Positions 35,148-45,000 of a stretch of DNA of 64,000 nucleotides are shown one piece after another. The position numbers were made by a program, and so were the translations under genes. The notes below the pieces were generated by a model. It saw only the letters and a list, made by a program, of their open reading frames with translations, was not told the origin of the DNA and did not search any database. The DNA lies in the NCBI RefSeq assembly GCF_000369405.1, contig NZ_KB850002.1:62001-126000 (forward strand), given 5' to 3'. This DNA is from Acinetobacter sp. ANC 3929 (GTDB lineage: Bacteria; Pseudomonadota; Gammaproteobacteria; Pseudomonadales; Moraxellaceae). Within the stretch, counting starts at the first letter, position 1. Each line of letters opens with the position of its first letter.

Positions 35148-35189
35148 GCCCGATCTGATCGGGCATTGTTGTTCTAACACTTCGGTGTT
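35148..35189 (+). terminator. Two hairpins between nusG and rplK
   Basis: GCCCGA/TCGGGC (35148-35164) is followed by AACAC-TTCG-GTGTT (35176-35189) and a T-rich run. Either could act as a partial terminator between nusG and the ribosomal protein genes. Confidence 0.55.
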
Positions 35190-35200
35190 GTTTAATTTTT

Positions 35201-35229
35201 GGGGAGCCTAACGGCGTCTGTACCCAGAG
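35201..35229 (+). promoter_or_regulatory. Candidate L1-binding leader element of rplK
   Basis: GGGGAGCCTAACGGCGTCTG followed by TACCC lies just before the rplK ribosome site. In related bacteria a structure at this place is bound by L1 for autogenous control; here it is inferred from position and general resemblance. Confidence 0.4.
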
Positions 35230-35239
35230 GTAATTTTCA

Positions 35240-35668
35240 ATGGCTAAGAAGATTGACGGCTATATCAAGCTGCAAGTTCCAGCTGGTAAAGCAAATCCAT
35301 CTCCACCAATTGGTCCTGCTTTAGGTCAACGTGGTGTAAACATCATGGCATTCTGTAAAGAATTCAATGCTGCTACACAAAAACTTGAAGTTGGTTTGCC
35401 AATTCCTGTCGTGATCACTGTGTACAACGATAAGTCGTTCACTTTCATCATGAAAACTCCACCTGCATCTATTCTTCTTAAGAAAGCTGCTGGTATCCAA
35501 AAGGGTTCTTCTGTACCTAACAAAACTAAAGTTGGTAAGTTGACTCGTGCTCAGTTAGAAGAAATCGCGACTACTAAAGAACCAGATTTAACTGGTGCTG
35601 ATTTAGACGCTCGTGTGCGTACCATTGCTGGTTCTGCACGTTCTATGGGCTTGGAAGTGGAGCTATAA
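35240..35668 (+). CDS. rplK: 50S ribosomal protein L11
   Basis: Component of the GTPase-associated centre of the large subunit, needed for RelA activation. MAKKIDGYIKLQVPAGKANP and PPIGPALGQRGVNIMAFCKEFN are the N-terminal signature with conserved prolines; the rRNA-binding C-terminal domain includes TVRTIAGSARSMGL-type sequence. Length 142. It lies 3 bp before rplA. Confidence 0.98.
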   Translation: MAKKIDGYIKLQVPAGKANPSPPIGPALGQRGVNIMAFCKEFNAATQKLEVGLPIPVVITVYNDKSFTFIMKTPPASILLKKAAGIQKGSSVPNKTKVGKLTRAQLEEIATTKEPDLTGADLDARVRTIAGSARSMGLEVEL

Positions 35669-35671
35669 GAC

Positions 35672-36367
35672 ATGGCAAAGTTAACTAAACGTCAAAAAGC
35701 CATTGCTGCTGCTGTTGAAGCAAACAAAGTTTACACTTTGGAAGAAGCAGTACAAGTTCTTAACAGCCTTCCAGCTGCGAAGTTCAAAGAATCTTTAGAT
35801 ATCGCTGTAAACCTTGGTGTAGACCCACGTAAATCTGATCAGGTTGTTCGTGGTGCTACAACTTTACCTGCGGGTACTGGTAAAACTGTACGTGTTGCAG
35901 TATTTGCTCAAGGTGCTGCTGCAGAAGCTGCGAAAGCTGCTGGTGCTGATATCGTTGGTTTTGATGACCTTGCTGAAAGCATTCAAGGTGGAAACCTTGA
36001 TTTCGACGTAGTAATTGCTGCTCCTGATGCAATGCGCGTTGTTGGTAAGCTTGGTACAATTCTTGGTCCACGTGGCTTAATGCCAAACCCTAAAGTGGGT
36101 ACAGTAACTCCTGATGTTGCTAACGCGGTTAAGAATGCTAAATCTGGTCAAGCACGTTACCGTGTAGACAAAGCGGGTATCATCCACGCTGCGATCGGCC
36201 AACTTGGCTTTAGCGAAGAAGCTGTACGTCAAAACGTTGAAACTTTAATTGCAGACTTGAAAAAGTTAAAGCCTGCAACTTCTAAAGGTGTATACGTTAA
36301 AAAGATCACTTTGAGCTCTACTATGGGTCCTGGTTTGATCGTTGACGTAAGCAACGTTTCTAAGTAA
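35672..36367 (+). CDS. rplA: 50S ribosomal protein L1
   Basis: Forms the L1 stalk at the ribosomal E site and represses its own operon. The 231-residue protein contains the signature GKLGTILGPRGLMPNPKVGT and the N-terminal LGVDPRKSDQVVRG. It follows rplK immediately; a roughly 250-bp leader separates it from rplJ. Confidence 0.98.
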   Translation: MAKLTKRQKAIAAAVEANKVYTLEEAVQVLNSLPAAKFKESLDIAVNLGVDPRKSDQVVRGATTLPAGTGKTVRVAVFAQGAAAEAAKAAGADIVGFDDLAESIQGGNLDFDVVIAAPDAMRVVGKLGTILGPRGLMPNPKVGTVTPDVANAVKNAKSGQARYRVDKAGIIHAAIGQLGFSEEAVRQNVETLIADLKKLKPATSKGVYVKKITLSSTMGPGLIVDVSNVSK

Positions 36368-36386
36368 TTAGAAAGAATTTTGAAGC

Positions 36387-36415
36387 CTTAGATTTTTTCG
36401 TTGAAAAAATCTAAG
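36387..36415 (+). terminator. Perfect 13-bp hairpin after rplA
   Basis: CTTAGATTTTTTC pairs with GAAAAAATCTAAG around a 3-nt GTT loop, about 20 nt after the rplA stop. It is AT-rich and has no T run after it, so termination is partial at best; it may mark an RNase processing site. Confidence 0.5.
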
Positions 36416-36454
36416 CAAACTTTGAATTGATAAATGAATGTTTATCAGCGTCAA

Positions 36455-36612
36455 AGACCTCAGGCGAAGTGATTCTTTTTAGATGATCTTCTTAATAACC
36501 CAGTCTGAGTAGACGCGGTGGTGTGATTTTTTGCTCCTCCGCGTGTAAGTCTGAATAGGGCTTACGAATTGGGAGTGCGCTCGTATGAGTGCATAAATCA
36601 CCGTTAGGAGGT
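36455..36612 (+). promoter_or_regulatory. L10 (rplJ) leader region
   Basis: The leader before rplJ is long and structured. Complementary blocks such as GTAAGTCTGAATAGGGCTTAC and the GGTGGTGTG / CCTCCGCG region indicate hairpins. In enterobacteria the L10-L7/L12 complex binds an equivalent leader to repress rplJL translation; assignment here is by position. Confidence 0.6.
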
Positions 36613-36618
36613 TTTACG

Positions 36619-37125
36619 ATGGCTCTTCTTATCGAAGACAAAAAACAGATCGTTGCTGAAGTAAGTGAAATTGCTTCTACAGCGTTCGCTGCCGTTGTTG
36701 CTGACTACCAAGGTTTAACCGTTGAGCAATTAACTGCTCTCCGTGTTGAAGCTCGTAAACTAGGTGTTGCTACACGTGTTGTACGTAATACTTTAGCTAA
36801 ACGTGCGCTTCAAGATACGCCATTTGCTATCTTGAATGATGACCTTGTTGGTCCAACAATCTTAGCATTCTCAACTTCTGAAGACGACATGGGTGCAGCT
36901 GCACGCTTGTTCGAAGAATTTGCTAAAACTAATAAAGCATTTGAATTAAAGGCTGCTGCATTTGAAGGCAAACTTTATCAAGGTGCTGACGTTAGCGTTA
37001 TCGCGAATCTTCCGAACCAAGAAAAAGCGCTTACTATGCTTGCCTCTGTTCTTCAAGCTCCTATTTCGAAATTGGGTCGCTTACTTACAGCGCTTCAAGA
37101 GAAAAACGGGTCAGAAGCTGCTTAA
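36619..37125 (+). CDS. rplJ: 50S ribosomal protein L10
   Basis: Base of the L7/L12 stalk. The protein starts MALLIEDKKQIVAEVSEIAS and has 168 residues, including the rRNA-binding VRNTLAKRAL segment and the C-terminal helix that binds L7/L12 dimers. I choose the ATG at 36619, because GGAGG lies 7 nt upstream (36608-36611 region), not the more distal in-frame start at 36589. Confidence 0.97.
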   Translation: MALLIEDKKQIVAEVSEIASTAFAAVVADYQGLTVEQLTALRVEARKLGVATRVVRNTLAKRALQDTPFAILNDDLVGPTILAFSTSEDDMGAAARLFEEFAKTNKAFELKAAAFEGKLYQGADVSVIANLPNQEKALTMLASVLQAPISKLGRLLTALQEKNGSEAA

Positions 37126-37173
37126 GCTTAAATCTACTTTCACACCATTCAATATCCATTTGGAGTTACTCTC

Positions 37174-37539
37174 ATGGCTTTAACAAACGAAGAAATCTTA
37201 AACGCAGTTGCTGAAAAAACTGTTCTTGAACTTGTTGAACTTATTTCTGCTTTCGAAGAAAAATTCAACGTATCTGCTGCTGCTGTAGCTGTTGCTGCTG
37301 GTCCAGCTGCTGCTGCTGTTGAAGAACAAACTGAATTCAACGTAGAGTTGACTTCTTTCGGTGCTAACAAAGTTGCTGTAATTAAAGCAGTTCGTGAAGC
37401 TACTGGTCTTGGTCTTAAAGAAGCTAAAGATCTTGTTGAAGGCGCTCCTGCTGTTCTTAAGGAAGGCGTTTCTAAAGAAGAAGGCGAAGAGCTTAAGAAG
37501 AAGCTTGAAGAAGCTGGTGCTACAGTTACACTTAAGTAA
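37174..37539 (+). CDS. rplL: 50S ribosomal protein L7/L12
   Basis: Multicopy stalk protein that recruits translation GTPases. The N-terminal dimerisation domain, alanine-rich hinge (AAAVAVAAGPAAAAVEE), and C-terminal factor-binding domain (KVAVIKAVREATGLGLKEAK) are all present. Length 121. Confidence 0.98.
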   Translation: MALTNEEILNAVAEKTVLELVELISAFEEKFNVSAAAVAVAAGPAAAAVEEQTEFNVELTSFGANKVAVIKAVREATGLGLKEAKDLVEGAPAVLKEGVSKEEGEELKKKLEEAGATVTLK

Positions 37540-37581
37540 TTCTGTAGGGAGTCGATTTTTTGAAAATCGGCTCCAAAAAAT

Positions 37582-37612
37582 GGCTGATGGCTCTTGGGTC
37601 ATCAGCCTTTTT
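37582..37612 (+). terminator. Attenuating terminator between rplL and rpoB
   Basis: GGCTGATG pairs with CATCAGCC and is followed by five T residues. A smaller hairpin (37548-37574, GGAG..CGATTTT with AAAATCG..CTCC) precedes it. In E. coli a partial terminator at this place reduces transcription into rpoBC. Confidence 0.8.
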
Positions 37613-37688
37613 GCGTTACAATAATCGGCTCGTTTTTTGTTAGTTTTGCGGTTTTTGTGCGCGGAATTCAAACAAATAACACAATATC

Positions 37689-37736
37689 AAACGCTTACCA
37701 ATATTTTTTTGCTTATAAAAATATTGTTAAGCGTTT
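37689..37736 (+). promoter_or_regulatory. Long inverted repeat upstream of rpoB
   Basis: A 19-bp stem with one mismatch (37689-37707 with 37718-37736), core ACGCTTA..AATATTTT, surrounds a 10-nt loop. It lies 110 bp before rpoB, downstream of the rplL terminator. It may be an RNase III-type processing hairpin, as known between rplL and rpoB in E. coli, or an operator. Confidence 0.5.
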
Positions 37737-37800
37737 TAATACCACTAAAAATTGCAGCATTTGTAAACAGTGGTGGCCATATCGGCCTGCGTAATTCCTT

Positions 37801-37827
37801 CTAAACCCGTTCTGCAGGCGGGTTTAG
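37801..37827 (+). promoter_or_regulatory. Hairpin just before the rpoB ribosome site
   Basis: CTAAACCCG pairs with CGGGTTTAG around a 9-nt loop, ending 22 nt before the rpoB ATG. Being this close to the ribosome site it may influence rpoB translation. Confidence 0.5.
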
Positions 37828-37848
37828 TTTACTTTCCGAGGACTCCAG

Positions 37849-40800
37849 ATGGCATACTCATATACCGAAAAGAAACGGATTCGTAAGAATTTTGGTAAAT
37901 TGCCCCACGTAATGGAAGCACCGTATTTACTTTCGATTCAGGTCGATTCGTACCGTACTTTCTTACAAGGTGGTAAAACTCCAAAAAATCGCGAAGATAT
38001 CGGTCTCCAAGCCGCATTTCGTTCAGTTTTTCCTATTGAAAGTTATTCTGGCAATGCTGCTTTAGAATTTGTTGAGTATAGTCTTGGTAAGCCAGAGTTT
38101 GACGTGCGTGAATGTATTTTACGTGGTTCAACTTATGCGGCACCAATGCGCGTAAAAATTCGTTTGATCATTAAAGATCGCGAAACGAAGTCAATTAAAG
38201 ACGTTCGTGAACAAGAAGTTTACATGGGTGAAATGCCACTCATGACAGATAACGGTACATTCGTTATCAACGGTACTGAGCGTGTAATCGTATCTCAATT
38301 ACACCGTTCACCAGGTGTATTCTTCGACCATGATAAGGGTAAAACCCACTCAAGCGGTAAAGTGTTGTATTCAGCACGTATTATCCCTTACCGTGGTTCA
38401 TGGTTAGACTTCGAATTTGATGCAAAAGATTTGGTATTCGTACGTATTGACCGTCGTCGTAAACTATTGGCGACTGTCATTTTACGTGCTTTAAATTATA
38501 GCAATGAACAAATCTTGAATTTGTTCTACGAAAAAGTACCTGTATATCTTGATATGGGTAGCTATCAAATTGACCTCGTTCCAGATCGCTTACGTGGTGA
38601 AATGGCGCAATTTGATATCTTGGATAATGATGGCAAAGCAATCGTTGAACAAGGTAAACGTATTAATGCGCGTCATGTACGTCAAATGGAAGCTGCGAAC
38701 TTAGCCAAGCTTTCTGTACCTGATGAATATTTATATGAGCGTATTACTGCTGAAGACATCAAGTTGAAAGACGGTGATGTAATCCCTGCGAATACCGTTC
38801 TTAGCCATGACATCATGGTGAAGTTAGCTGAAGGTGGTGTTAAACAGTTTAACATCCTGTTTACTAACGATATCGATCGTGGTTCTTTCGTTGCAGATAC
38901 ATTACGTGCAGATACAACAACAGGTCGTGAAGAAGCACTTGTTGAAATCTATAAAGTAATGCGTCCAGGCGAGCCGCCAACGAAAGAAGCTGCTGAAAAC
39001 TTATTCAATAACTTGTTCTTCTCATCTGAGCGTTATGACCTTTCTCCAGTGGGTCGTATGAAGTTCAACCGTCGTTTGGGTCGTCCTTACGAAGTAGGTA
39101 CAGATCAGAAGTCTCGTGAAGTTGAAGGTATTTTATCGCACGAAGATATCATCGATGTATTGCGTACATTGGTTGAAATCCGTAACGGTAAGGGTGAAGT
39201 CGACGATATCGATCACTTGGGTAACCGTCGTGTACGTTCTGTTGGTGAAATGACAGAAAACCAATTCCGTGTTGGTTTAGTTCGTGTTGAACGTGCTGTT
39301 AAAGAGCGTTTAAGCCAAGCAGAAACAGATAACTTGTCTCCACAAGATTTAATCAACGCAAAACCAGTTGCTGCTGCAATCAAAGAATTCTTTGGTTCAA
39401 GCCAATTGTCTCAGTTCATGGACCAAAACAACCCATTGTCTGAGATTACACACAAACGTCGTGTATCTGCGCTTGGTCCTGGTGGTTTGACGCGTGAACG
39501 TGCGGGCTTTGAAGTACGTGACGTACATCAGACTCACTACGGTCGTGTATGTCCAATTGAAACGCCTGAAGGTCCAAACATTGGTTTGATCAACTCGCTT
39601 TCTGTATATGCAAAAGCGAATGACTTCGGTTTCTTGGAAACTCCATACCGTCGTGTTGTTGAAGGCCGTGTAACGGATACAGTTGAATATTTATCTGCGA
39701 TTGAAGAAGTAGGTACTGTCATTGCACAGGCCGATTCTGCTGTAGATAAAGATGGCAACTTGACTGAAGAAATGGTTTCTGTACGTCACCAAGGTGAATT
39801 CGTACGTATGTCGCCTGAGCGCGTAACACATATGGACGTTTCTGCTCAGCAGGTTGTATCTGTTGCTGCATCACTGATTCCATTCCTTGAACACGATGAT
39901 GCGAACCGTGCATTAATGGGTTCAAACATGCAACGTCAGGCTGTTCCGACCTTACGTGCTGACAAGCCGCTTGTTGGTACAGGTATGGAAGCAAACGTAG
40001 CACGTGACTCAGGTGTGTGTGTGATTGCAGACCGTGGTGGTGCGATTGAATATGTAGATGCATCTCGTATCGTTATTCGTGTAAACGAAGATGAAATGAT
40101 CGCGGGTGAAGCGGGTGTAGATATCTACAACCTGATCAAATATACACGTTCAAACCAAAATACATGTATCAACCAAAACGTTATCGTAAACTTGGGCGAC
40201 AAAGTTGCTCGTGGCGATATCTTGGCTGATGGTCCATCGACTGATATGGGTGAACTTGCGCTTGGTCAAAACATGCGCGTCGCGTTCATGACATGGAACG
40301 GTTATAACTACGAAGACTCGATCTTGCTTTCTGAGCGTGTACTTCAAGAAGACCGTTTAACGTCGATCCACATTCAAGAGTTGTCTTGTGTAGCGCGTGA
40401 TACTAAGTTAGGTGCAGAGGAAATTACTGCCGATATCCCTAACGTTGGTGAAGCTGCACTGTCTAAGTTGGATGAGTCTGGTATTGTTTATATCGGTGCG
40501 GAAGTGACTGCGGGTGACATCCTTGTTGGTAAAGTAACGCCTAAAGGTGAAACTCAGTTAACACCTGAAGAAAAATTACTTCGCGCAATCTTTGGTGAAA
40601 AAGCAGCTGACGTGAAAGACTCTTCTTTACGCGTTCCGTCTGGTACTAAAGGTACAGTCATTGACGTTCAAGTCTTCACGCGTGATGGTTTGGAAAAAGA
40701 TGAGCGTGCTCAAGCAATTGAAAAAGCTCAGCTTGACGCATACCGTAAAGATTTGAAAGAAGAATACAAAATCTTCGAAGAAGCAGCACGTGAACGTATT

Positions 40801-41937
40801 GTTCGTTTGTTGACTGGTCAAGAGTCTAATGGTGGTGGTTCAACCAAGCGTGGCGATAAACTTTCTGTAGATGTATTGTCTGGTTTAGAGCTGGTTGATT
40901 TACTTGAAATCCAACCGACTGACGAAGCAATTGCTGAGCGTTTAACTCAAATTCAAGTGTTCTTGAAAGAGAAGAGTTACGAAATTGATGAGAAGTTTGC
41001 AGAGAAGAAACGTAAACTTTCTACAGGTGATGAATTAACAACTGGCGTATTGAAAGTTGTTAAGGTTTACCTCGCAGTTAAACGTCGTATCCAGCCTGGT
41101 GATAAGATGGCAGGTCGTCACGGTAACAAGGGTGTTGTATCAAACATCTTACCCGTTGAAGACATGCCGCATGATGCCAATGGTGTACCAGTTGATATCG
41201 TATTGAACCCGTTGGGCGTACCTTCACGTATGAACGTGGGTCAGATTCTTGAGACTCACTTGGGTATGGCTGCTAAAGGTCTTGGCGATAAAATCGAAAA
41301 AATGTTGAAAGAACAGCGTACAGTGATTGAGCTGCGTGAATTCTTAGACAAGATTTATAACAAGGTTGGTGGCGAGCAAGAAGAGCTTGATAGCTTAACT
41401 GATGCAGAAGTCTTGGCACTTTCAGGCAACCTACGTGCTGGTGTTCCATTGGCAACACCTGTATTTGATGGTGCTGAAGAAAGCCAGATCAAAGACTTGC
41501 TTGAATTGGCTGACATTTCACGTACTGGTCAAACGGTGTTGTTTGACGGACGTACAGGTGAACAGTTTGATCGTCCTGTAACTGTAGGTTACATGTACAT
41601 GCTCAAATTGAACCACTTGGTTGATGACAAGATGCATGCACGTTCAACAGGTTCTTACTCACTTGTTACTCAACAGCCGCTTGGTGGTAAAGCACAATTC
41701 GGTGGTCAGCGTTTCGGTGAGATGGAAGTATGGGCACTTGAAGCATACGGTGCAGCATATACACTTCAAGAAATGCTCACTGTGAAGTCGGATGACGTCG
41801 AAGGCCGTACACGCATCTATAAGAATATTGTAGATGGTAACCATTATATGGATCCGGGTATGCCTGAATCGTTCAACGTATTGACCAAAGAGATCCGTTC
41901 TTTAGGTATCAACATTGAACTGAAAAATGGTGACTAA
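37849..41937 (+). CDS. rpoB: RNA polymerase beta subunit
   Basis: Second-largest catalytic subunit of RNA polymerase, 1362 residues. The rifampicin-binding cluster reads SSQLSQFMDQNNPLSEITHK and RRVSALGPGG, with the Asp, His and Ser positions equal to wild-type E. coli, so no classical rifampicin-resistance change is visible. Other conserved parts include GRHGNKGVVSNILPVEDMP and the C-terminal GGQRFGEMEVWALEAYGAA. GAGGACTCC precedes the ATG. A palindromic repeat separates it from rpoC. Confidence 0.99.
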   Translation: MAYSYTEKKRIRKNFGKLPHVMEAPYLLSIQVDSYRTFLQGGKTPKNREDIGLQAAFRSVFPIESYSGNAALEFVEYSLGKPEFDVRECILRGSTYAAPMRVKIRLIIKDRETKSIKDVREQEVYMGEMPLMTDNGTFVINGTERVIVSQLHRSPGVFFDHDKGKTHSSGKVLYSARIIPYRGSWLDFEFDAKDLVFVRIDRRRKLLATVILRALNYSNEQILNLFYEKVPVYLDMGSYQIDLVPDRLRGEMAQFDILDNDGKAIVEQGKRINARHVRQMEAANLAKLSVPDEYLYERITAEDIKLKDGDVIPANTVLSHDIMVKLAEGGVKQFNILFTNDIDRGSFVADTLRADTTTGREEALVEIYKVMRPGEPPTKEAAENLFNNLFFSSERYDLSPVGRMKFNRRLGRPYEVGTDQKSREVEGILSHEDIIDVLRTLVEIRNGKGEVDDIDHLGNRRVRSVGEMTENQFRVGLVRVERAVKERLSQAETDNLSPQDLINAKPVAAAIKEFFGSSQLSQFMDQNNPLSEITHKRRVSALGPGGLTRERAGFEVRDVHQTHYGRVCPIETPEGPNIGLINSLSVYAKANDFGFLETPYRRVVEGRVTDTVEYLSAIEEVGTVIAQADSAVDKDGNLTEEMVSVRHQGEFVRMSPERVTHMDVSAQQVVSVAASLIPFLEHDDANRALMGSNMQRQAVPTLRADKPLVGTGMEANVARDSGVCVIADRGGAIEYVDASRIVIRVNEDEMIAGEAGVDIYNLIKYTRSNQNTCINQNVIVNLGDKVARGDILADGPSTDMGELALGQNMRVAFMTWNGYNYEDSILLSERVLQEDRLTSIHIQELSCVARDTKLGAEEITADIPNVGEAALSKLDESGIVYIGAEVTAGDILVGKVTPKGETQLTPEEKLLRAIFGEKAADVKDSSLRVPSGTKGTVIDVQVFTRDGLEKDERAQAIEKAQLDAYRKDLKEEYKIFEEAARERIVRLLTGQESNGGGSTKRGDKLSVDVLSGLELVDLLEIQPTDEAIAERLTQIQVFLKEKSYEIDEKFAEKKRKLSTGDELTTGVLKVVKVYLAVKRRIQPGDKMAGRHGNKGVVSNILPVEDMPHDANGVPVDIVLNPLGVPSRMNVGQILETHLGMAAKGLGDKIEKMLKEQRTVIELREFLDKIYNKVGGEQEELDSLTDAEVLALSGNLRAGVPLATPVFDGAEESQIKDLLELADISRTGQTVLFDGRTGEQFDRPVTVGYMYMLKLNHLVDDKMHARSTGSYSLVTQQPLGGKAQFGGQRFGEMEVWALEAYGAAYTLQEMLTVKSDDVEGRTRIYKNIVDGNHYMDPGMPESFNVLTKEIRSLGINIELKNGD

Positions 41938-41940
41938 AAA

Positions 41941-42012
41941 ATCTCCCCCAACCCCTCTTTGAGAAAGCGGGGAGAAAGTCCTCCTTTGTAAAGGGGGATT
42001 TAGGGGGATTAG
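41941..42012. repeat. Palindromic GC-rich repeat, copy D, between rpoB and rpoC
   Basis: Directly after the rpoB stop, CCCCTCTTT faces GAAAGCGGGG-type sequence and CCTCCTTTGTAAAGGGGG forms a second hairpin. The arrangement mirrors the copy at 522-595 in inverse order. It occupies about half of the 153-bp rpoB-rpoC spacer. Confidence 0.7.
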
Positions 42013-42090
42013 ATATTCCCAAATTTCAGTAAAAACAATATTTGTGACCCAGTCGAGTGAGCTTAGCTCCTCGGCACACGGAGAAAAAAA

Positions 42091-45000
42091 TTGAAAGACT
42101 TGCTCGATATCATGCGTAAGAAACCGGATTCAGAAGGTCATGCACCTGTTGAATTTGACCGTATCCGTATTGGTCTTGCGTCGCCAGAGATGATTAAGTC
42201 ATGGTCTCACGGTGAAGTTAAAAAACCTGAAACCATTAACTACCGTACTTTTAAACCTGAACGTGACGGTTTGTTCTGTGCCAAAATTTTTGGTCCAGTA
42301 AAAGATTACGAATGCTTGTGTGGTAAATACAAGCGTATGAAATACAAAGGTGTCATTTGTGAAAAATGTGGCGTTGAAGTAACAACTGCCAAAGTTCGTC
42401 GTGAGCGTATGGGTCACATCGAACTTGCATCTCCAGTTGCACACATTTGGTTCTTGAAATCATTACCGAGCCGTATCGGTTTGCTTCTTGATATGACATT
42501 ACGTGATATCGAACGCGTATTGTATTTCGAATCTTATGTTGTTACAGATCCTGGTATGACTCCGTTTGAAAAGTATCAACTTTTAACAGACGAAGAATAC
42601 TACAATGCACTTGAAGAACACGGTGATGAATTCACTGCGAAGATGGGTGCAGAAGCGATTCAGGATCTATTAAAAGATATCGATCTTGAAGCGGAAATTG
42701 CGCGTTTACGCGAAGAGATCCCTCAAACAACCTCTGAGACGAAACTTAAGAAATCGTCTAAGCGTTTGAAATTGATGGAAGCTTTCAAAGATTCAAACAA
42801 CAAGCCTGAATGGATGGTGATGAACGTACTTCCTGTACTTCCACCAGATTTACGTCCGCTTGTACCACTTGAAGGTGGTCGTTTCGCGACTTCAGACTTG
42901 AACGATTTGTATCGTCGTGTGATCAACCGTAACAACCGTTTAAAACGTCTTCTCGACTTGGCTGCACCAGACATTATCGTACGTAATGAAAAACGTATGT
43001 TACAAGAGTCTGTAGATGCGTTGCTTGATAACGGTCGTCGTGGTCGTGCAATTACAGGTTCGAACAAACGTCCATTGAAATCTTTGGCAGACATGATCAA
43101 AGGTAAACAAGGTCGTTTCCGTCAAAACTTACTTGGTAAGCGTGTAGACTATTCAGGTCGTTCGGTGATTACCGTTGGTCCTACTTTACGTCTTCACCAA
43201 TGTGGTCTTCCGAAGAAGATGGCACTTGAACTATTCAAGCCATTTATTTTCGCGAAACTACAAGCTTCTGGCCAAGCAACAACCATTAAAGCTGCGAAGA
43301 AAATGGTTGAGCGTGAGACACCAGAAGTTTGGGACGTTCTTGCATCTGTGATTCGTCAACATCCAGTGATGTTGAACCGTGCGCCAACACTTCACCGTTT
43401 AGGTCTTCAAGCATTTGAACCTATTTTGATTGAAGGTAAAGCAATCCGTCTTCACCCACTCGTATGTGCTGCGTTTAACGCCGACTTCGATGGTGACCAA
43501 ATGGCGGTACACGTTCCATTAACATTGGAAGCACAGTTAGAAGCGCGTGCCTTGATGATGTCAACCAACAACATCTTGTCACCTGCAAACGGTGAGCCAA
43601 TCATCGTTCCTTCTCAGGACGTTGTCTTGGGTCTTTACTACATCACGCGTGATGCGGTAAATGCCAAAGGTGAAGGCATGGTGTTTGCGGATACACATGA
43701 AGTTAACCGTGCGTTAGCGACGGGTAAAGTTGCGATCCATGCACGCGTAAAAGTACGTGTACACCAAACTGTAATCGATGAAAATGGTCAGCGCGAAAAG
43801 CAAACTATTATTGTTGATACGACACCAGGTCGTTGCTTGTTGTGGGAAGTGGTTCCACAAGGTTTAAGCTTTGAATCGATCAACCTTGAGATGACCAAGA
43901 AAAACATCTCTAAGTTAATCAACTCTTGCTACCGTAAATTGGGCTTAAAAGATACCGTTATCTTTGCTGACCAATTGATGTATTTGGGCTTCCGTCAAGC
44001 GACGCGTTCAGGTGTATCTGTTGGTATGGAAGACATGCTTATTCCGCCAAATAAGCACACCATTATCGACAAAGCTGAAACAGAAGTTCGTGAAATCGAA
44101 CAACAGTTTGAACAAGGCTTCGTAACTGCGGGTGAACGCTATAACAAAGTGGTCGATATTTGGGCACGTACCAATGACCAAGTTGCGAAAGCGATGATGG
44201 ACAACTTATCTTATACCCTTGTGAAAAACAAACAAGGTGAAGACGAGAAGCAGAAGTCATTCAACTCAATTTATATGATGTCAGACTCGGGTGCCCGTGG
44301 TAGTGCGGCGCAGATCCGTCAGCTTGCTGGTATGCGTGGTTTGATGGCGAAACCAGATGGTTCGATCATTGAGACGCCAATTAAGGCAAACTTCCGTGAA
44401 GGTTTGACCGTACTTCAGTACTTCATTTCAACACACGGTGCGCGTAAAGGTTTGGCCGATACCGCATTGAAAACTGCGAACTCTGGTTACTTGACTCGTC
44501 GTCTTGTAGATGTAGCACAAGATTTAGTTATTACTGAATCTGATTGTGGTACAGCTGGTGGTCTCGTAATGACACCATTCATTCAAGGTGGTGATGTGAT
44601 CGAGCCATTACGCGATCGCGTATTGGGTCGTGTAACTGCTGAAGATGTACGTCGTGCATCTGATGATGAAGTTGTGCTTGCACGTGGTACGTTAATTGAC
44701 GAGAAAATTGCTGCTGAGCTTGAAGAAGCGGGTGTCGATGAAGTTAAAGTACGTTCAGTAATTGCATGTGAATCGACATTCGGTGTATGTGCACGCTGTT
44801 ATGGTCGTGATCTTGCACGCGGTCACTTGGTGAATCCAGGTGAATCTGTCGGTGTAATGGCTGCTCAGTCAATTGGTGAACCTGGTACACAGTTAACAAT
44901 GCGTACCTTCCACGTGGGTGGTGCTGCAAGCCGAACGTCTGCTGCAAACAGTGTTCAAGTACGTAATAAAGGTACTGTACGTTTCCACAACGTGAAAACT

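Noticed and set aside
37198..37671. 157-codon minus-strand frame across rplL
   Set aside because: Made of Asn/Ser/Phe repeats that mirror the Ala/Glu-rich L7/L12 codons; no start signal.
39400..39520. Rifampicin-resistance substitution in rpoB
   Set aside because: The usual positions (Asp, His and Ser of the rifampicin cluster) are wild-type.
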